A stretch of DNA of 64,000 bases from the NCBI GenBank assembly GCA_029931535.1, contig JAQPZY010001670.1, positions 4,612,501 to 4,676,500 of the forward strand, given 5' to 3'. This DNA is from Margaritifera margaritifera (lineage: Eukaryota; Mollusca; Bivalvia; Unionida; Margaritiferidae). The first letter of the stretch is position 1. Every line of letters starts with the position of its first letter. The notes under the pieces are model-generated. The model did no database searches. It saw only the letters and a list, made by a program, of their open reading frames with translations, and had not been told where the DNA came from. Both the position numbers and the translations under genes were made by a program. Shown here in pieces: positions 12,373-25,074 of this stretch.

Positions 12373-12490
12373 CTGGTTTGGAGTGGAGGAGGAGACAGGT
12401 GAAGGTGCAGCTGGAGGTGGGGCCTGGTAACTTGTAGGGGCTGAGGAGCTGCTATAGATGTCATACTGGGGGGTATGAGTAAAGCTGGCT
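12373..12490 (-). CDS. Zasp: Internal exon of a Zasp/PDLIM-family PDZ-LIM protein (Pro/Ser-rich linker)
   Basis: First of four visible coding exons of a minus-strand gene. Read on the minus strand, an acceptor (tgttacag) precedes the exon and a strong donor (CAG|gtaagt) follows it. The exon has 118 nt: one base completing a split codon, then 39 codons with no stop (ASFTHTPQYDIYSSSS..., then a P/A/S-rich stretch ending STPNQ). It ends in phase 0, which is what the next exon at 6387 needs. Low-complexity Pro/Ser/Tyr linkers are usual between the PDZ domain and the LIM part of Zasp/PDLIM scaffolds. This exon alone would not identify the family; the assignment rests on the phase-matched chain with the other three. 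The preceding exon must end with two extra bases. I did not find it between here and the right edge. Confidence 0.8.
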
Positions 12491-12499
12491 CTGTAACAG

Positions 12500-13640
12500 C
12501 AAATTAATAATGGATAAAATAAGTCAACCATTATTAAAGCCACTATATCAATTATACACATAATTCTTTCAAAGTTCATCTTCCTCTTTAAATATTTCTC
12601 CAAAAGAATGTATCTAAAAACTAGGATACAATGATATGCAATGGCAGTTCTCATCCGTCATTAATATGATTACTATGGACAAAAAACCATGAACATCATA
12701 GACCAGTAGGTTCCAGAGTTAAATATTTGACATGTGCTGATTATGATATACTCAACACTTACTATGGGTGATACTTCATACTGGTAGCTAGAAGACTTCT
12801 TTCAAGTATCTTTGTAAAGTCATATCAAAGTGCTTCAAAATGTGCTGTGACAATATCAGACTACGATGTAATTGCAATGACGATGCGTTTTTGTGTAAGA
12901 TATACAATACTCTACCAAATACTTCCCTGCACAGGTTTTTATCTTCTTAAGATGAATGAATTTCATAATTTTTACAACCTGTAATATTAGGATACTTCAA
13001 TTATATATCAATCATTTTTAAATAAGCATATAATTACCACTGACATTTTCGAAAATAAAGTAATTTAGGTAAGCATTTTTGTCAATTTTGTCATGAATAG
13101 CTTTTTTCTTTTCACCAGCCTGAATCAAGCCCTACAACTGCTCTTGCATGTAACTGCACAACCAAATGCAAAAGATTTTGACCCATATCTGACCTTGCAT
13201 AATGCACCAACAGACCTGGCCCAACAGTGACAAAACTATTTAAGCACAAATTGTGTTCAAATTTCCAGACTACTGATCTTTATAACTTGACTCAGAGGGA
13301 GGTAAGAATCAAAAAAATTTTGAGATTATCTAATATATTGTTTCTCCAAACACATGCCACAAATTTTAACAAGATTGAGTGAATCTAAGGATGATTATTT
13401 ATTCTGGAGCTTTTAGTCGAATTCCAGAGTTTTATAACTCTGTGGTCTGGTAAGGAAAGTGTGATCTTGTGATTTTGTTCTGACCAACCACAAATGAAAA
13501 GTCATTTCTAATTTGCGAATTTTTGGAAACTCAATCTCAGACTCAAGCTCCGAATTTTATGATCTCCAGTCCTATGTTTAAGCTGTTTGTTCAACTTACA
13601 GTACATGTAATGATTTTAAGTAAACATCACTGACTCTAAG
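12500..13640. other. Unassigned AT-rich sequence
   Basis: No exon, tandem repeat or element end recognised. A stretch at 13080-13540 ('gacccatatctgaccttgcat', 'tataactctgtggtctgg') has the look of an old satellite copy, but I see no clear period. Confidence 0.5.
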
Positions 13641-13646
13641 CATCTA

Positions 13647-13863
13647 CAGTATATACTCGCGTATAAAACGGGTCTAAATGCAAACAACATAGAACCTGAT
13701 CTGCCATTGCATAATGCTTCGGCAGATCAGGGTCTATGTTGTTTGTTTTACTGATTAGTCCTTACAAACTGCATAGACCCATATCTGCCTGCGCATTATG
13801 TGACAGCATATCAGGGTCTATGCAGTTTGCAGTTGGTATCGGAGTATACACGAGTATATACAG
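13647..13863 (+). mobile_element. Double-hairpin MITE, copy A (217 bp)
   Basis: Termini CAGTATATACTCGCGTATA and the inverse of CTGTATATACTCGTGTATA, flanked by TA (13645-13646 and 13864-13865). Inside are two long hairpins. The first, 'tgcaaacaacatag..ctgatctgcc' against its complement, is looped on 'attgcataatgc'. The second is 'aaactgcatagaccc..' against its complement. I define + as the order 'caaacaacatag' hairpin first. TA duplication and length suggest a Tc1/mariner-pogo type non-autonomous element. Confidence 0.9.
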
Positions 13864-13865
13864 TA

Positions 13866-15988
13866 ATATACATGTACATGTATTACTAAATGACAGATAT
13901 GGGTCTATATTTGCTTACATATGATTGTGCATTACAAATAAGTAATTATACAGCAAGTTATTTTTCTTTTTCACCAGAACCAAGTGAGTAAGGCTGGCAC
14001 ATGCATATTGTTCAAAACATTTCTTGATGTGAACCATGCTAGGAGGACTAGAATGAAACCACAGACACATGGCAAAGGAATTCAGTTCAGTGGGGCTATC
14101 TAAAAAGGACCAATTAATTTTCTCTTATATCTAGAAAATGAAGTGGATAAAATAGTGATCTATCACACACAGGAAACAGTTGAAGCAGTTTGTTGTGTCT
14201 GATAATGACAAGTACTTCAGTGGGTGGGGCCAAATAGAAAATGATGAGGTTTGAATTGGCATGCAAGGTTGCAGTACAACAACAAAAAATGCCGAGTCAA
14301 CCAATCAATAAGAATATTTATCAGAGAAAACAGCCTGCCACCTGCTTATTAATGTGCAGAATATCCTGTTTCCCATTGATACAGGAAAATTTTGAGGTTG
14401 AAATGTTTTTGACTAACAAGACTGCAAGACCTGATCATACTCGTTACATGAATCACTTAGGGGGATGGCCTAGTTTGTAGACATTTTGTCTCACCTATCC
14501 TCAACATAAAACATCATTTTAGGATGAAGTGAGTAATGACAAAAGTTTTCTGCATAATCCCCTCAAAAACAATTTACATTTTGAATGCGTTAACGACTAT
14601 TAATTAATTATTAGCTTTTAACTGTTAAGCAAGAAGCTGACCATGGCCTGTATATCAAGATCACCAGAGCTATATTTTAAATCTTAAATATGCTGACCAT
14701 GGCCTGTATATCAAGCCAAGGATTAAAATTTTTATAAAATTGATCTTGCCCAGGGCAAGCTAACAGGAAAATTGAACTTGCCCTTGGATATCTGAGCTTG
14801 CCCCAAACATAATATTCCATCATGAGTAAAAAAACTAAGATAAAAAAAAAATGCGGGATATTTGAACGAAATTCCTTTTTTTGCCCAGATAAGATAGCCA
14901 ACTCATCTCATCAACTACATCAACAACAATTAAAGATAGACTGTTTGTAATGATTTATTTATACTCACAACTGAAGGATTTGTGAACACTTTTTTAATCC
15001 ACTGAATTAACAATTATCATCTAGTCACCTTAATGTCAGCAACATGCATCAAAATATTTGACAAGCTGACTTTTGATATTGAGAACACTAATTTTTATCC
15101 ATTTAATTGTTTGCCAAGCAGTAAGTATGTATCGGTCTCCTGTAATTATCATATAAACAACAGATAATAAACACCGCTTGTGGGTGTACATTTTTGGTAC
15201 ATTGATCACAATTTGAACAAAATCCTTCTGGTGGTTAATCGTTAGAGACGAGTGCTTTTTATTTCCAAACACAAATGTCAAAGAAATCTCATGAGTTATA
15301 CCAATCAACACCTACAGCTAAACTCACCTTAAAAATTAGTGACATGTATTATAACAATCTCTGACAAGACGATTGTTTACAGTCAGCAAGCTCACAAACT
15401 GCCCGAGGCTAGGTTATGACATGAAGTCTGCGAATTCCATATACGTACAAATATTATGATTAAAATGTAACTGATAAGTTAAAATATAAATATTTATTCC
15501 TTATTTGTCAAATCTTGCTTTAAATAGTAAATATTCACATTATCATGATTGCACAAGAAAATGCTAGACCGACCTTGATATGACTAAAAGATGGAAATGA
15601 CATGATAGATGAAAGAAACTGTGGCAAATTATGTAATAAAAAGTGGCGGAACATATAAACACTAAATAAAGGAACTGATATATTTACTGTGGCAAGATTG
15701 CAGGGTATAAAACTTGCAGAACATAAAGCATTACGAACGGAACACATTCCTTTTCTCCCTCTGGAGAACTGGAACTATTTTAAATTTGAAGAGGGTGGGA
15801 TAAAATGATATTTAAATAAAAGGAAAGTAAAAAACTTTAACAATAAAGTTAATCTAGGGTGTGGATGGATGTACAGATAGATGGATGGATGTATGGACAC
15901 CAAATGTGATTGCTATTGTCAAGCTTCCACCATGGAAATCTCAACAATGATTGCCAACATACCAACATCCTCTGATATTGTCTGACTT
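13866..15988. other. Mostly unassigned sequence between MITE A and a short tandem duplication
   Basis: Contains a 25-bp direct repeat 'ctgaccatggcctgtatatcaag' at 14638-14660 and 14694-14716, a 'cttgcccagggcaagc' palindromic patch at 14747-14762, and a 'gatggatggatg' patch near 15865-15895. One donor-like 'AAG|gtgagt' on the minus strand (around 15323-15331) has no supporting coding sequence. Confidence 0.5.
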
Positions 15989-16112
15989 GGCCTGTCTAAT
16001 TTTTGGAAACTGTGATGATTAGCATTCAATGACATGGGTTTACTTATATAGGCCTGTCTAATTTTTGGAAACTGTGATGATTAGCATTCAATGACATGGG
16101 TTTACTTATATA
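15989..16112. repeat. Exact 62-bp tandem duplication
   Basis: 15989-16050 and 16051-16112 read the same (ggcctgtctaatttttggaa ... tttacttatata) with no difference that I can see. This implies a very recent duplication. Confidence 0.95.
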
Positions 16113-16930
16113 GGTCTCAGATTGTAACTAGTTCTTGAGACTGTTTTGGTTTTTGATTGGATATATTGCAGTTTTATGAAGAACAAGCTTAATGTCTGCC
16201 ATGATGATGACCATGCAGATCATCCAACAGCCATACTGGGGATAGCTAGGGCATGTGTTTTTACAATCTTTGGGTTACTTGCACATGTAGGATGGCTGCT
16301 AATAATTGCATGTGGTACACTGCTACACTGACAATTTTATTTGTTTATTTACATTGTGATATACAGTATGTTCATGAAGAACAATGGTTGGAAATTACCA
16401 TGTCCCACCATCCCACTGCCCCCCCCCCCCTTCCTTTTTTTCCCATTGACTTTGCTGTACATTTTTGCAAAATAGTTTTCATTATTCTTTATTAAGATAG
16501 CCACAAAATTATTTCATGCCATTTTCTTAATTTACCATCTTTTGTCAGGAAATGCAGCTTTTAATTCATGCAAAAATATAAACAAGCATAAATTATCACA
16601 AAATTGCAACATTCTTTTCAAGTATAAGTGAACACAAATCACTCATGTAAATTTATTGTAGCTCTATCACTGAAAACATAAAATGAACACAACTGGCATA
16701 TTTCTGATCATCAACAGACCATGAATTGTATTTGGGTAGAGTAATAAAAAATTGATTTTTGTGTAAACATGGTTGATATGTATTTCTGAGTCTAGGATAC
16801 AGACAATGTCAATGGTACCTCCCTCACAGGATAAATAAGGTGTATAAAGTTTTGAGCATAACAGCACAAATTTTGAATTCAAGGAAAGAAAACAGGACTT
16901 TTTTCAATACAGTATGTATAAACATGTACA

Positions 16931-17685
16931 TAATACCCAGACCCTTGAAAATATATAATACCCAGACCCTTGAAAATATATATTACCCAGACCCTTGAAA
17001 ATATATATTACTCAGACTCTTGAAAATATATAGTACTCGGACCCATTAAAATATATATTACCCAGACCCTTGAAAATATATAATACCCAGACCCTTGAAA
17101 ATATATATTACCCAGACCCTTGAAAATATATATTACTCAGACTCTTGAAAATATATAGTACTCGGACCCATTAAAATATATAATACCCAGACCCTTGAAA
17201 ATATATAATACCCAGACCTTTGAAAATATATACTACTCAGAACCTTGAAAATATATAATACTCGAACCCATTAAAATATATAATACTTGGACCCATTAAA
17301 ATATATAATACCCAGACCCTTCAAAATATATAATACTCAGACCCATTAAAATATATAATACTCAGAACAATTAAAATATATAATACCCAGACCCTTCAAA
17401 ATATATAATACTCAGACCCATTAAAATATATAATACTCAGACCCATTAAAATATATAATACTCAGACCCATTAAAATATATAATACCCAGACCCTTGAAA
17501 ATATATAATACTCAGAACCTTGAAAATATATAATACTCGAACCCATTAAAATATATAATACTCAGACCCATTAAAATATATAATACTCAGACCCATTAAA
17601 ATATATAATACCCAAACCTTGAAAATATATAATACTCAGACCCTTGAAAATATATAATACTCAGAACCTTGAAAATATATAATCT
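16931..17685. repeat. 25-bp array, about 30 copies, with a 5-unit higher-order block
   Basis: About thirty units of 25 bp (tacccagacccttgaaaatatataa). Variant positions distinguish CCCAGACCCTTG, CTCAGACTCTTG, CTCGGACCCATT and CTCAGAACCTTG types. Units 1-5 and 6-10 repeat the same series of types, a 125-bp higher-order duplication. A stray fragment (tataatacccagacccttaaa) sits at 18153-18174, after about 465 bp of other sequence. Confidence 0.92.
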
Positions 17686-19100
17686 ACATCAAATTCTTGC
17701 AAAACTAGAGACACATTTATCCCGGTTATTATTACTTTACTTGGCACAGGGCTGGTGGAGAAGAAATGGAAATAAGTAAAGCTGACAGAAAAAAAATTAA
17801 CATAAAAGATCATGAAATAACAGGGAAAGAAAAGACATCAGAAAGAAAGGGTGGAGAGCTCCTGCATAGAAGATACCAAGCTGGCAGCCTCAGCTACTAT
17901 GGCAAGTAAAGAGTTCCAGAGAGGAACTGACCTTGGGCAAAGCTGGTTGCATACTACCAAAATTTTAGCAAATGAGATGCAGGAGTGAGGAATTCTGGGA
18001 CTGCAATGTCTACCAAGTTTTTGCTGATTGTGTATTTATAACATGATAAGCTGTTGTTTCATTCTTGTTTCCATCAACTCCCAGCCCTGTAGTTCAATCA
18101 TCTCATGAACACTGTTTTTGTTGTGTTGTCTAATGGTATAGTATATCTCCTATATATAATACCCAGACCCTTAAATATACACTGAAACCCATTAATACAA
18201 ATACTTTAGTTTTTACCCCTTTCATACAGGTCAACAAGGAATCCCAAATAATGATTCACTAAAAATGATGACAGAAGAAGTTTGTTCCCAGTAATATTTC
18301 ATTGAAATACAAAATACATGTGTATAAAAAGATTCCAGCTGAATGATGTTTCATTGTCAAACTGCTCTCAAGTGCTGTAAGTAAACAATGCCACTGCCTG
18401 CATATACTATTTTACCCCCTGGGTCATTTCATTTTGAGTTGTCATTTTTAATTTTGGCAAAATAAGATGAGAAGTTAACAATAACAGTGCTAGAGTTGCT
18501 GGCTAAAGTCTTAACATTTCTAAATTTTCCACAACTTTTTGAGAGTCCCTTGAAAAATGTGGTAAAAACAAAAAAGCATTTCTGCAAAGAAATTGGCTGA
18601 TTTCAATTTGTACTGACAGTATCATTTTGAGAAAAGCGAGAACACCACCAGGGGAGCAGTTTGGCTTCATTGTATTACTGTCCAAATCTCAGACTCATTT
18701 CATACTCTATTTTCAGATAGGTGATTCCTGGAATTTGCAGTAAAATAAATGTGCTTGTAACACAAACTTTAGTAACATACACAGCATAAATTCTAACTTG
18801 GCAGACAATCAAGTAATTTTCAGCAGAGCTTAGCAGAGGTATTTTCCACAAATTAACGACTTCCATCTGGCAATGAAGTTTGAAGAAGTGCAAAATTTCC
18901 TACACCATATATATTGTGTATGGAAGTCAGACTAATAACTTCCAAAATCTGATATTCAATAACTTCAAAAGAAGAGCTGTTAGAAAGAGAATAAGAGGTC
19001 CAAGTGGGTGTGAGATTTCCCACTAAGCAGGCATCTACCTCTAAGCCAAATACCAGGGCAGTTGGCCAAGAAATCTGGGTCAGTATGATGCTTTCTGACA
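17686..19100. other. Interruption of the 25-bp array and unassigned sequence
   Basis: 17686-18152 separates the main 25-bp array from a stray unit, so it may be an insertion. Its text (gagttccagagaggaactga, gggcaaagctggttgcatac) has the style of LINE 3' regions, but no frame survives. 18200-19100 is unassigned. Confidence 0.4.
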
Positions 19101-19109
19101 GTTATTAGG

Positions 19110-20012
19110 GTTTGTTTTTTTTCCTTTTTTTTAGCAAAGACAGCCATGTTGGGTGGCAGATCAGCATCATTTCTACAAATTTGAAAGACCTTGGTTAATT
19201 TCTGTTGACCAGTTTTCCAGAAGTCATTGAAAGGTACAGTACAATTTTACTAACAGCCGCCAAATTTGATAGTAGATTGGCATCATTGGTATAAAATTGA
19301 AAAGCCTTCATGTGTTGATGCTTTCTGTCAAATTCTGTTCACCATTTTTTGAGACGACATTTGAGGTTTTTTATTGTTGTTTTTTTAAATGGTGGCCATA
19401 TTTGACAGCAGATCAGCATCATTCCTAAAAAACTTGAAAGGCTTAATTTATGCCAGAAAGTTTTCTGTCAAACTCTGTTGAATTCTGTTTAGCAGTTTTG
19501 AGGAGTCGTTTGTAGTGTTTTCTATTTCTATTTTTTCGTGATGGTGGCCATATTTTATCACAGATAGCACAGTTTGTATAAAATTTAAAGGCCTTCATGC
19601 CAGGATGCTTTCTGTGGAACTTAGTCCAATCTGTTCAACATCTTTGGTGAAGAAGTCTTTTTAAGTTTTTTCTATTTTTAGTAAAGGCAGCCATATTTGA
19701 TGGTGGATTGGTATCATTTGTATGAACTTGAAAGGCCTTCAAGCAAAGATGCTTTCTGTCAAATCTGGTTAACTTCTGTTCAGTGGTTTTGGAGAAGTCA
19801 TCTTAAAATTTTTCTTTTTTTAGAAACAGTGACCATATTTTATGGAAGATACATGTAGGCATCATTTGTACAAAATTAAAAGACCTTAATGCCATGATGC
19901 TTTCTGCCAATTTGTTGAAATTGGTCAAGGGGTTTTTGAGAATTTGAAAGAGCAAAAGTTGACATGCACCATGATGCATGCTGGATGGACAGCACATGCT
20001 GTATGCAGGACT
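19110..20012. repeat. ~145-bp satellite, about 6 copies
   Basis: The blocks 'tggccatatttga.agcagat', 'agcatcattt.tacaaa', 'ttgaaaggccttcatgc', 'gatgctttctgtcaaa' and 'ctgttcagcagtttt' recur about every 145 bp. Copies are strongly diverged. It shares the 'ggccatatt..cagatc.gcatcatt' core with the ~140-bp satellite at 34.3 and 39.8 kb, so the two are probably distant relatives. Confidence 0.8.
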
Positions 20013-20109
20013 ATACAATAAATTCAATATGCCAGGTAAGTTAAAAATTGTAAATTCATATCACTGATATCAATTATTTAAAAAAGTGGAAAGGTACTGC
20101 ATGTAACAT

Positions 20110-20690
20110 GAACCAAAGCTACATGTACTTCCATGGCTCACCATAGTAAATCCCCATGCTTTTTATTGCATAGTCCACATGCACACAACTCCCCTTTCAA
20201 TACCATGACCCATGGGTTATAACACAAAATCTTTTACACCTCCAAATCCCCTTTCAGGAATATGACCCAGGGGTTGTAACCTCAAATTCATTACACCCCC
20301 TAACCCCCTTTCAGGACCATGACTCCATTACACACCCAGGGAATGTAACCCAAAATCTATTACACCCCTAATTACCATCCCACCCCCCTTCGGGACCATA
20401 AACTCAAGGGTTGTAACCTACAATCGATTACACCCCCAAACTCCTTTCTGGACCATGACCCAGGGGTCAAAACCCAAAATCCACTACAAAGACAATGTGT
20501 CCTCCTTTTAGGACATGTATAAAGTTGGGTAGAAAAATATTCAAAATTGTCAGTGCAACTGACTCCCTCCCAGGAATCCATGGGGAGAAGCCCAAAAATT
20601 ATAGTCCTTTTGCAAATGGTTACCACATGGACAACCTATGAACCTTTAGTTACAGACAGATGGATTGACAGACAGAGGATATCACAATAT
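20110..20690. repeat. Dispersed repeat, copy 2 of 3, with internal ~60-bp tandem
   Basis: Same module order as 10080-10530 and 59600-60180. The middle section is a tandem of about 60 bp (cccctttcaggaccatgacc, caggggttgtaaccc, attacaccc), around six copies. The right side has 'ctccctcccaggaatccatggggag' and 'atggttaccacatgga', ending in a gacagatgga tail. Confidence 0.7.
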
Positions 20691-21044
20691 TCCCTCAGTA
20701 CAGTATCGGAATGATAAAAACATTGTTTACTTATCACATTAGCTGACACATTTATTCTTCTGTGAACTATCCAATGGAAAATCAGAGAAAACTGATATTT
20801 TAGCTGTGGCAAAGGAATTAAAATGTGTACATTTTACTGAAAAAGAGTCTTATACTTGCTGTTTGTAAGACATACAAAATAATTATTCTTCCCATTCAGA
20901 ATACTCAGTCAGGTTGCATCCATGCAGAATTGCCTTGTACTGATTTGTCATACATTTGTTTGTATCCAAACAGAATTGAATCCGATTGATTATAATGGAA
21001 AATTTAAGTTTTTCTGAGAATTTGCACCTGATAGATCACAGTCA

Positions 21045-21608
21045 CGCTTATCATAAGTAAGACACCACAGAGCTTTGCATTCTAGATCCATGTTGTGCAT
21101 ACTTACACCATAGAGCTTTGCATTCTAGATCCATGTTGTGCATACTTACACCATAGATCTTTGCATTCTAGATCCATGTTGTGGATACTTACACCATAGA
21201 GCTTTGCATTCTAGATCCATGTTGTGCATACTTACACCATAGAGCTTTGCATTCTAGATCCATGTTGTGGATACTTACACCATAGAGCTTTGCATTCTAG
21301 ATCCATGTTGTGCATACTTACACCATAGAGCTTTGCATTCTAGATCCATGTTGTGCATACTTACACCATAGAGCTTTGCATTCTAGATCCATGTTGTGCA
21401 TACTTCTTTTATCATAAGTAAGACACCATAGAGCTTTACATTCTAGATCCATGTTGTGGATACTTCTTTTATCATAAGTAAGACACCATAGAGCTTTGCA
21501 TTCTAGATCCATGTTGTGCATACTTACACCATAGAGCTTTGCATTCTAGATCCATGTTGTGCATACTTCTTTGCATTCTAGATCCATGTTGTGCATACTT
21601 CTTTTCAT
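21045..21608. repeat. 43-bp array with a longer variant, about 12 copies
   Basis: Units of 43 bp (ttacaccatagagctttgca, ttctagatccatgttgtgca, tac). Some carry an extra 'ttcttttatcataagtaaga' block, giving ~60-bp units. Copies are nearly identical, so homogenisation is recent. Confidence 0.93.
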
Positions 21609-22607
21609 GAATGCTTCAACATAAGATTGGTGGCGATATATAAGTGCATAAGAATTTATGGTTATGTATTATGATTCTGATGATGACAGTTTCTATTTAT
21701 TTTTTTTGATCATGTGTTTGGCAGTTTCGAAAGATTTGTGGAAAAATATTAAACAATTCTTTCAAATTTATATGACTATGTATTCTCATCCTTCCACCTC
21801 AGCTACACTGATACATACATGTACTCTAACTCCCACTAACATTTCTGCTTGAATCAGAGAGTTCTTAAGGAAATTTCTGACAATATTTTCCATGATATTA
21901 TGACACAAGAGCCTGCTTTCCATATGGAAAATAGTGCTCATGGATAAAGCTGCAAATTTTAATCCATATGGAATTTTCATTTGCTGTGAAGTACATATGG
22001 AAGAGATATGGAATAAATTGTCTGATTCCATAAGTTTTTCAGTCTATATCTCTTCCATATGGATTCCTTAAGTATTCCATACGGAATCCATGAGAAATTT
22101 TCGTACGGGTCTTCTTAAAAAAGAGTGGCCCTGGTTCTTGAACTCACTGTAGTAATTATATCGAAGAATGGGAACCAGAATAAAAATGGGTGAAAATAAA
22201 ATAGAGTATATATGGGTTTGGTTGGCCAGGATTGGTTGATGATGAAAGTAAAATTTTAGTAAAAAGAATCTTTTGAGAGCTTATCCTAGTTGTAACTGAA
22301 AAAAAAATAGTGACAATGTTTTATTGATGGAATTTCAGTCCTTTTACAGACTTGAGTTTGGAAAACTCATTATTGAAATTAGCACCTAATTCTTTTGTGC
22401 AGAATTGAAAACACATGTTCCAAGCACATGTAGATCCAAAAAATGCCATGGCTCATATGGTTTCCTCTACACAGAAGCTTGCATCAAGGATATGTCTATA
22501 CTGATAAATATAGGTTTGATCATGAGCATTCAGAAATTTAAAGTTATTGAATTGCTAATATCATGATGTTTCCATAGGTTTACTATGGGAGCTGAATTGT
22601 TAATGCC

Positions 22608-22984
22608 AATCCTCTAAGGGCAATAGTATAAAATACAAAGTGGAGTCGTGGATCTTGTAGTGGAGTCTGGAGTCTGGAGTCAGGAGTCTGGAGTCTGGGG
22701 TCTGTGGTCTGGGTCTAGTGGAAGCAGTTGTTTGTATGTTGCTTTTAACACGTGTTTGTAAACGTACATGTGTGTCTCTTATGTGTTTTACTGCTGCTGT
22801 ATATCACTAAATAGTTTGGAAAGGATATTTCTTTGAATATGAAGATGACCTGATCAGATTGCCAGACTATGAAACAATTTGTGTTGTCTTGTCTGCACAG
22901 CATAAGCGAGGCATATGTATCACTTTTCCAATTTGGTGTTATTGCCATCATCAACAAGAACAACATCAATAACAAAACAACAAC

Positions 22985-23026
<42 letters not shown>

Positions 23027-23164
23027 TATTAATTATTATTAAAAGATACACATGCATGTACACATACCAATGCATGTTATAACCAACATACACACAAACT
23101 GCTTCCACTAGACCCAGATTCCAGACTCCACTCTGTATTTAACACTATGCCACTTACTAAGGTC
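22608..23164. mobile_element. Foldback element with microsatellite in its loop (~557 bp)
   Basis: The left arm (22608-22765: 'ggcaatagtataaaatacaa', 'gtggagtct', 'gggtctagtggaagcagtt', then 'gtttgtatgttg') is the inverted counterpart of the right arm (23040-23164: 'acaaactgcttccactagac', 'actccactctgtatttaaca', 'ctatgccac'). The left arm has an expanded 'ggagtct' run (22660-22700). The loop holds a (taa)n/(tta)n microsatellite at 22982-23040. No clear target duplication. Confidence 0.75.
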
Positions 23165-23627
23165 GAGACTATTATTCTTAAATGGTGTTCCGACTGCATG
23201 GCATGTGCAAAAGTGAACCTCCTGCTGTCTTGTATAGTTATGTCACAGTATAGTGGTTATGTTGTACTGTCTGTAGACTGACACAAGACAGCTGGGGTTA
23301 CTTAACTTGATTGAAGACAACCATGGTGTTCATCTGCCAACATCTGAATAGAATGCAGACAATATGATAGCTGTATCTACTTTTGCATACATTACAATGT
23401 ACATGGTGTGCATACCTGATGAGGAAATCCCATAATATAATGGACTACCATCCTACATCTCTAGCCATGCTAAACAGAGCACACTGTGACTAAAAACTCA
23501 AGTCAACAATAAACTAAATACTCAATATAAACAGATATGCACAAAAAGTTTTCAACAGTACAGAAGACTTACAAAGTACCTTCAGAATATTTCTAAGTAC
23601 AAACGATAGTTAATATTCATATTACCA

Positions 23628-24935
23628 TGTAGTAATAAAGTAAGTTCATGTCAGCTATAGTATATAAAGTAAGTTCATGTCAGCTACATGTATAGTATAT
23701 AAAGTATGTTCATGTCATCTACAGTATATAAAGTATGTAAACATCATCTACAGTATATAAAGTATGTTCACGTCATCTACAGTATATAAAGTATGTAAAC
23801 GTCATCTACAGTATATAAAGTATGTTCATGTCATCTACAGTATATAAAGTAAGTTCATGTCATCTACAGTATATAAAGTATGTTCATGTCATCTACAGTA
23901 TATAAAGTATGTTCATGTCATCTACAGTATATAAAGTAAGTTCACGTCATCTACAGTATATAAAGTATGTTCATGTCATCTACAGTATATAAAGTATGCT
24001 CATATCAGCTATAGTATATAACATATATTCATGTCAGCTACAGTATATAAAGTATGTTAATGTCAGCTACGGTATATATAGTATGTTCATGTCGGCCACA
24101 GTATATAAAATATGTTCATGTCAGCTATAGTATATAAAAAATGTTCATGTCAGCTATAGTATATAAAGTATGTTCATGTCAGATATAGTATATAATATTC
24201 ATGTCAGCTATAGTATATGATGTTCATGATGTATGTTCATGTCCGCTATGTGTATGTAATGTATGTTCATATCATCTACAAGTATATAATGTATGTTCAT
24301 GTCATCTACAAGTATGTAAAGTATCTTCATGTCAGCCACAGTATATAATGTATGTTCATATCAGCTACATTACATAAAGTATGCTCATGTCAGCTGCAGT
24401 ATAAAGAGTATGTCATGTCAGCTACAAGTCTGTAAAGTATGTTTATGTCAGCTGTGGTATATATAGAGTAATGCTCACATCACCTAAAGTATCTAAAGTA
24501 TGCTCATCTCTGTTACAGTATATATATGTTCATGTCAGCTACATTATATATTGTTCATGCCAGCTACAGGATATAAAGTATGTTCCTGTCAGCTACAGTA
24601 TATAAAGTATGTTCCTGTCAGCTACAGTATATAAAGTATGTTCCTGTCAGCTACAGTATATAAAGTATGTTCCGGTCAGCTACAGTATATAAAGTATGTT
24701 CATGTCAGCTACAGTACATAGAAAGTATGCTCATGTCACCTACAGTATACAAAGTATGCTCATGTCAGTTACAGTATATAATGTTCATGTCAGCTACATT
24801 ATACAATGTGCATGTCAGCTACAGTAAATGAAGTGTTCATGTCAGCTACAGTATATAATGTATGTTCATGTCAGCTACAAGTATGTAAAGTATGTTTATC
24901 TCAGCTACATTATATAAAGTATGATCATGGCATTT
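23628..24935. repeat. 29-bp array, about 45 copies
   Basis: Units of 29 bp (tatgttcatgtcagctacag, tatataaag). Copies are near identical in 23640-24000 and 24560-24720 and diverged elsewhere. Every good copy contains 'tatataaa', a TATA-box-like string, at the same phase. It is the longest array by copy number in the window. Confidence 0.93.
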
Positions 24936-25074
24936 TATGTTCTTCCTGAACACATTCAGCTTTTAAGTATGTAAATAATGCATTCTAAACTAAGTATCAA
25001 TCCACATGCTATTTTTTCCTATTGGCATTAAATAATGAGTTGGCTGTATATGTAGTACTGGGTATTTAGAATCA

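Noticed and set aside
15320..15430. First exon ending at AAG|gtgagt on the minus strand
   Set aside because: Splicing to the 12490 acceptor in the only open frame gives an early stop, and no promoter or conserved peptide is visible.
16146..16495. Two overlapping plus-strand frames with hydrophobic peptides
   Set aside because: They are composition-driven and contain a poly-C run; no family signature.
21045..24935. Regular repeats that could be mistaken for a CRISPR array
   Set aside because: Units are contiguous with no unique spacers, and the window is clearly eukaryotic.
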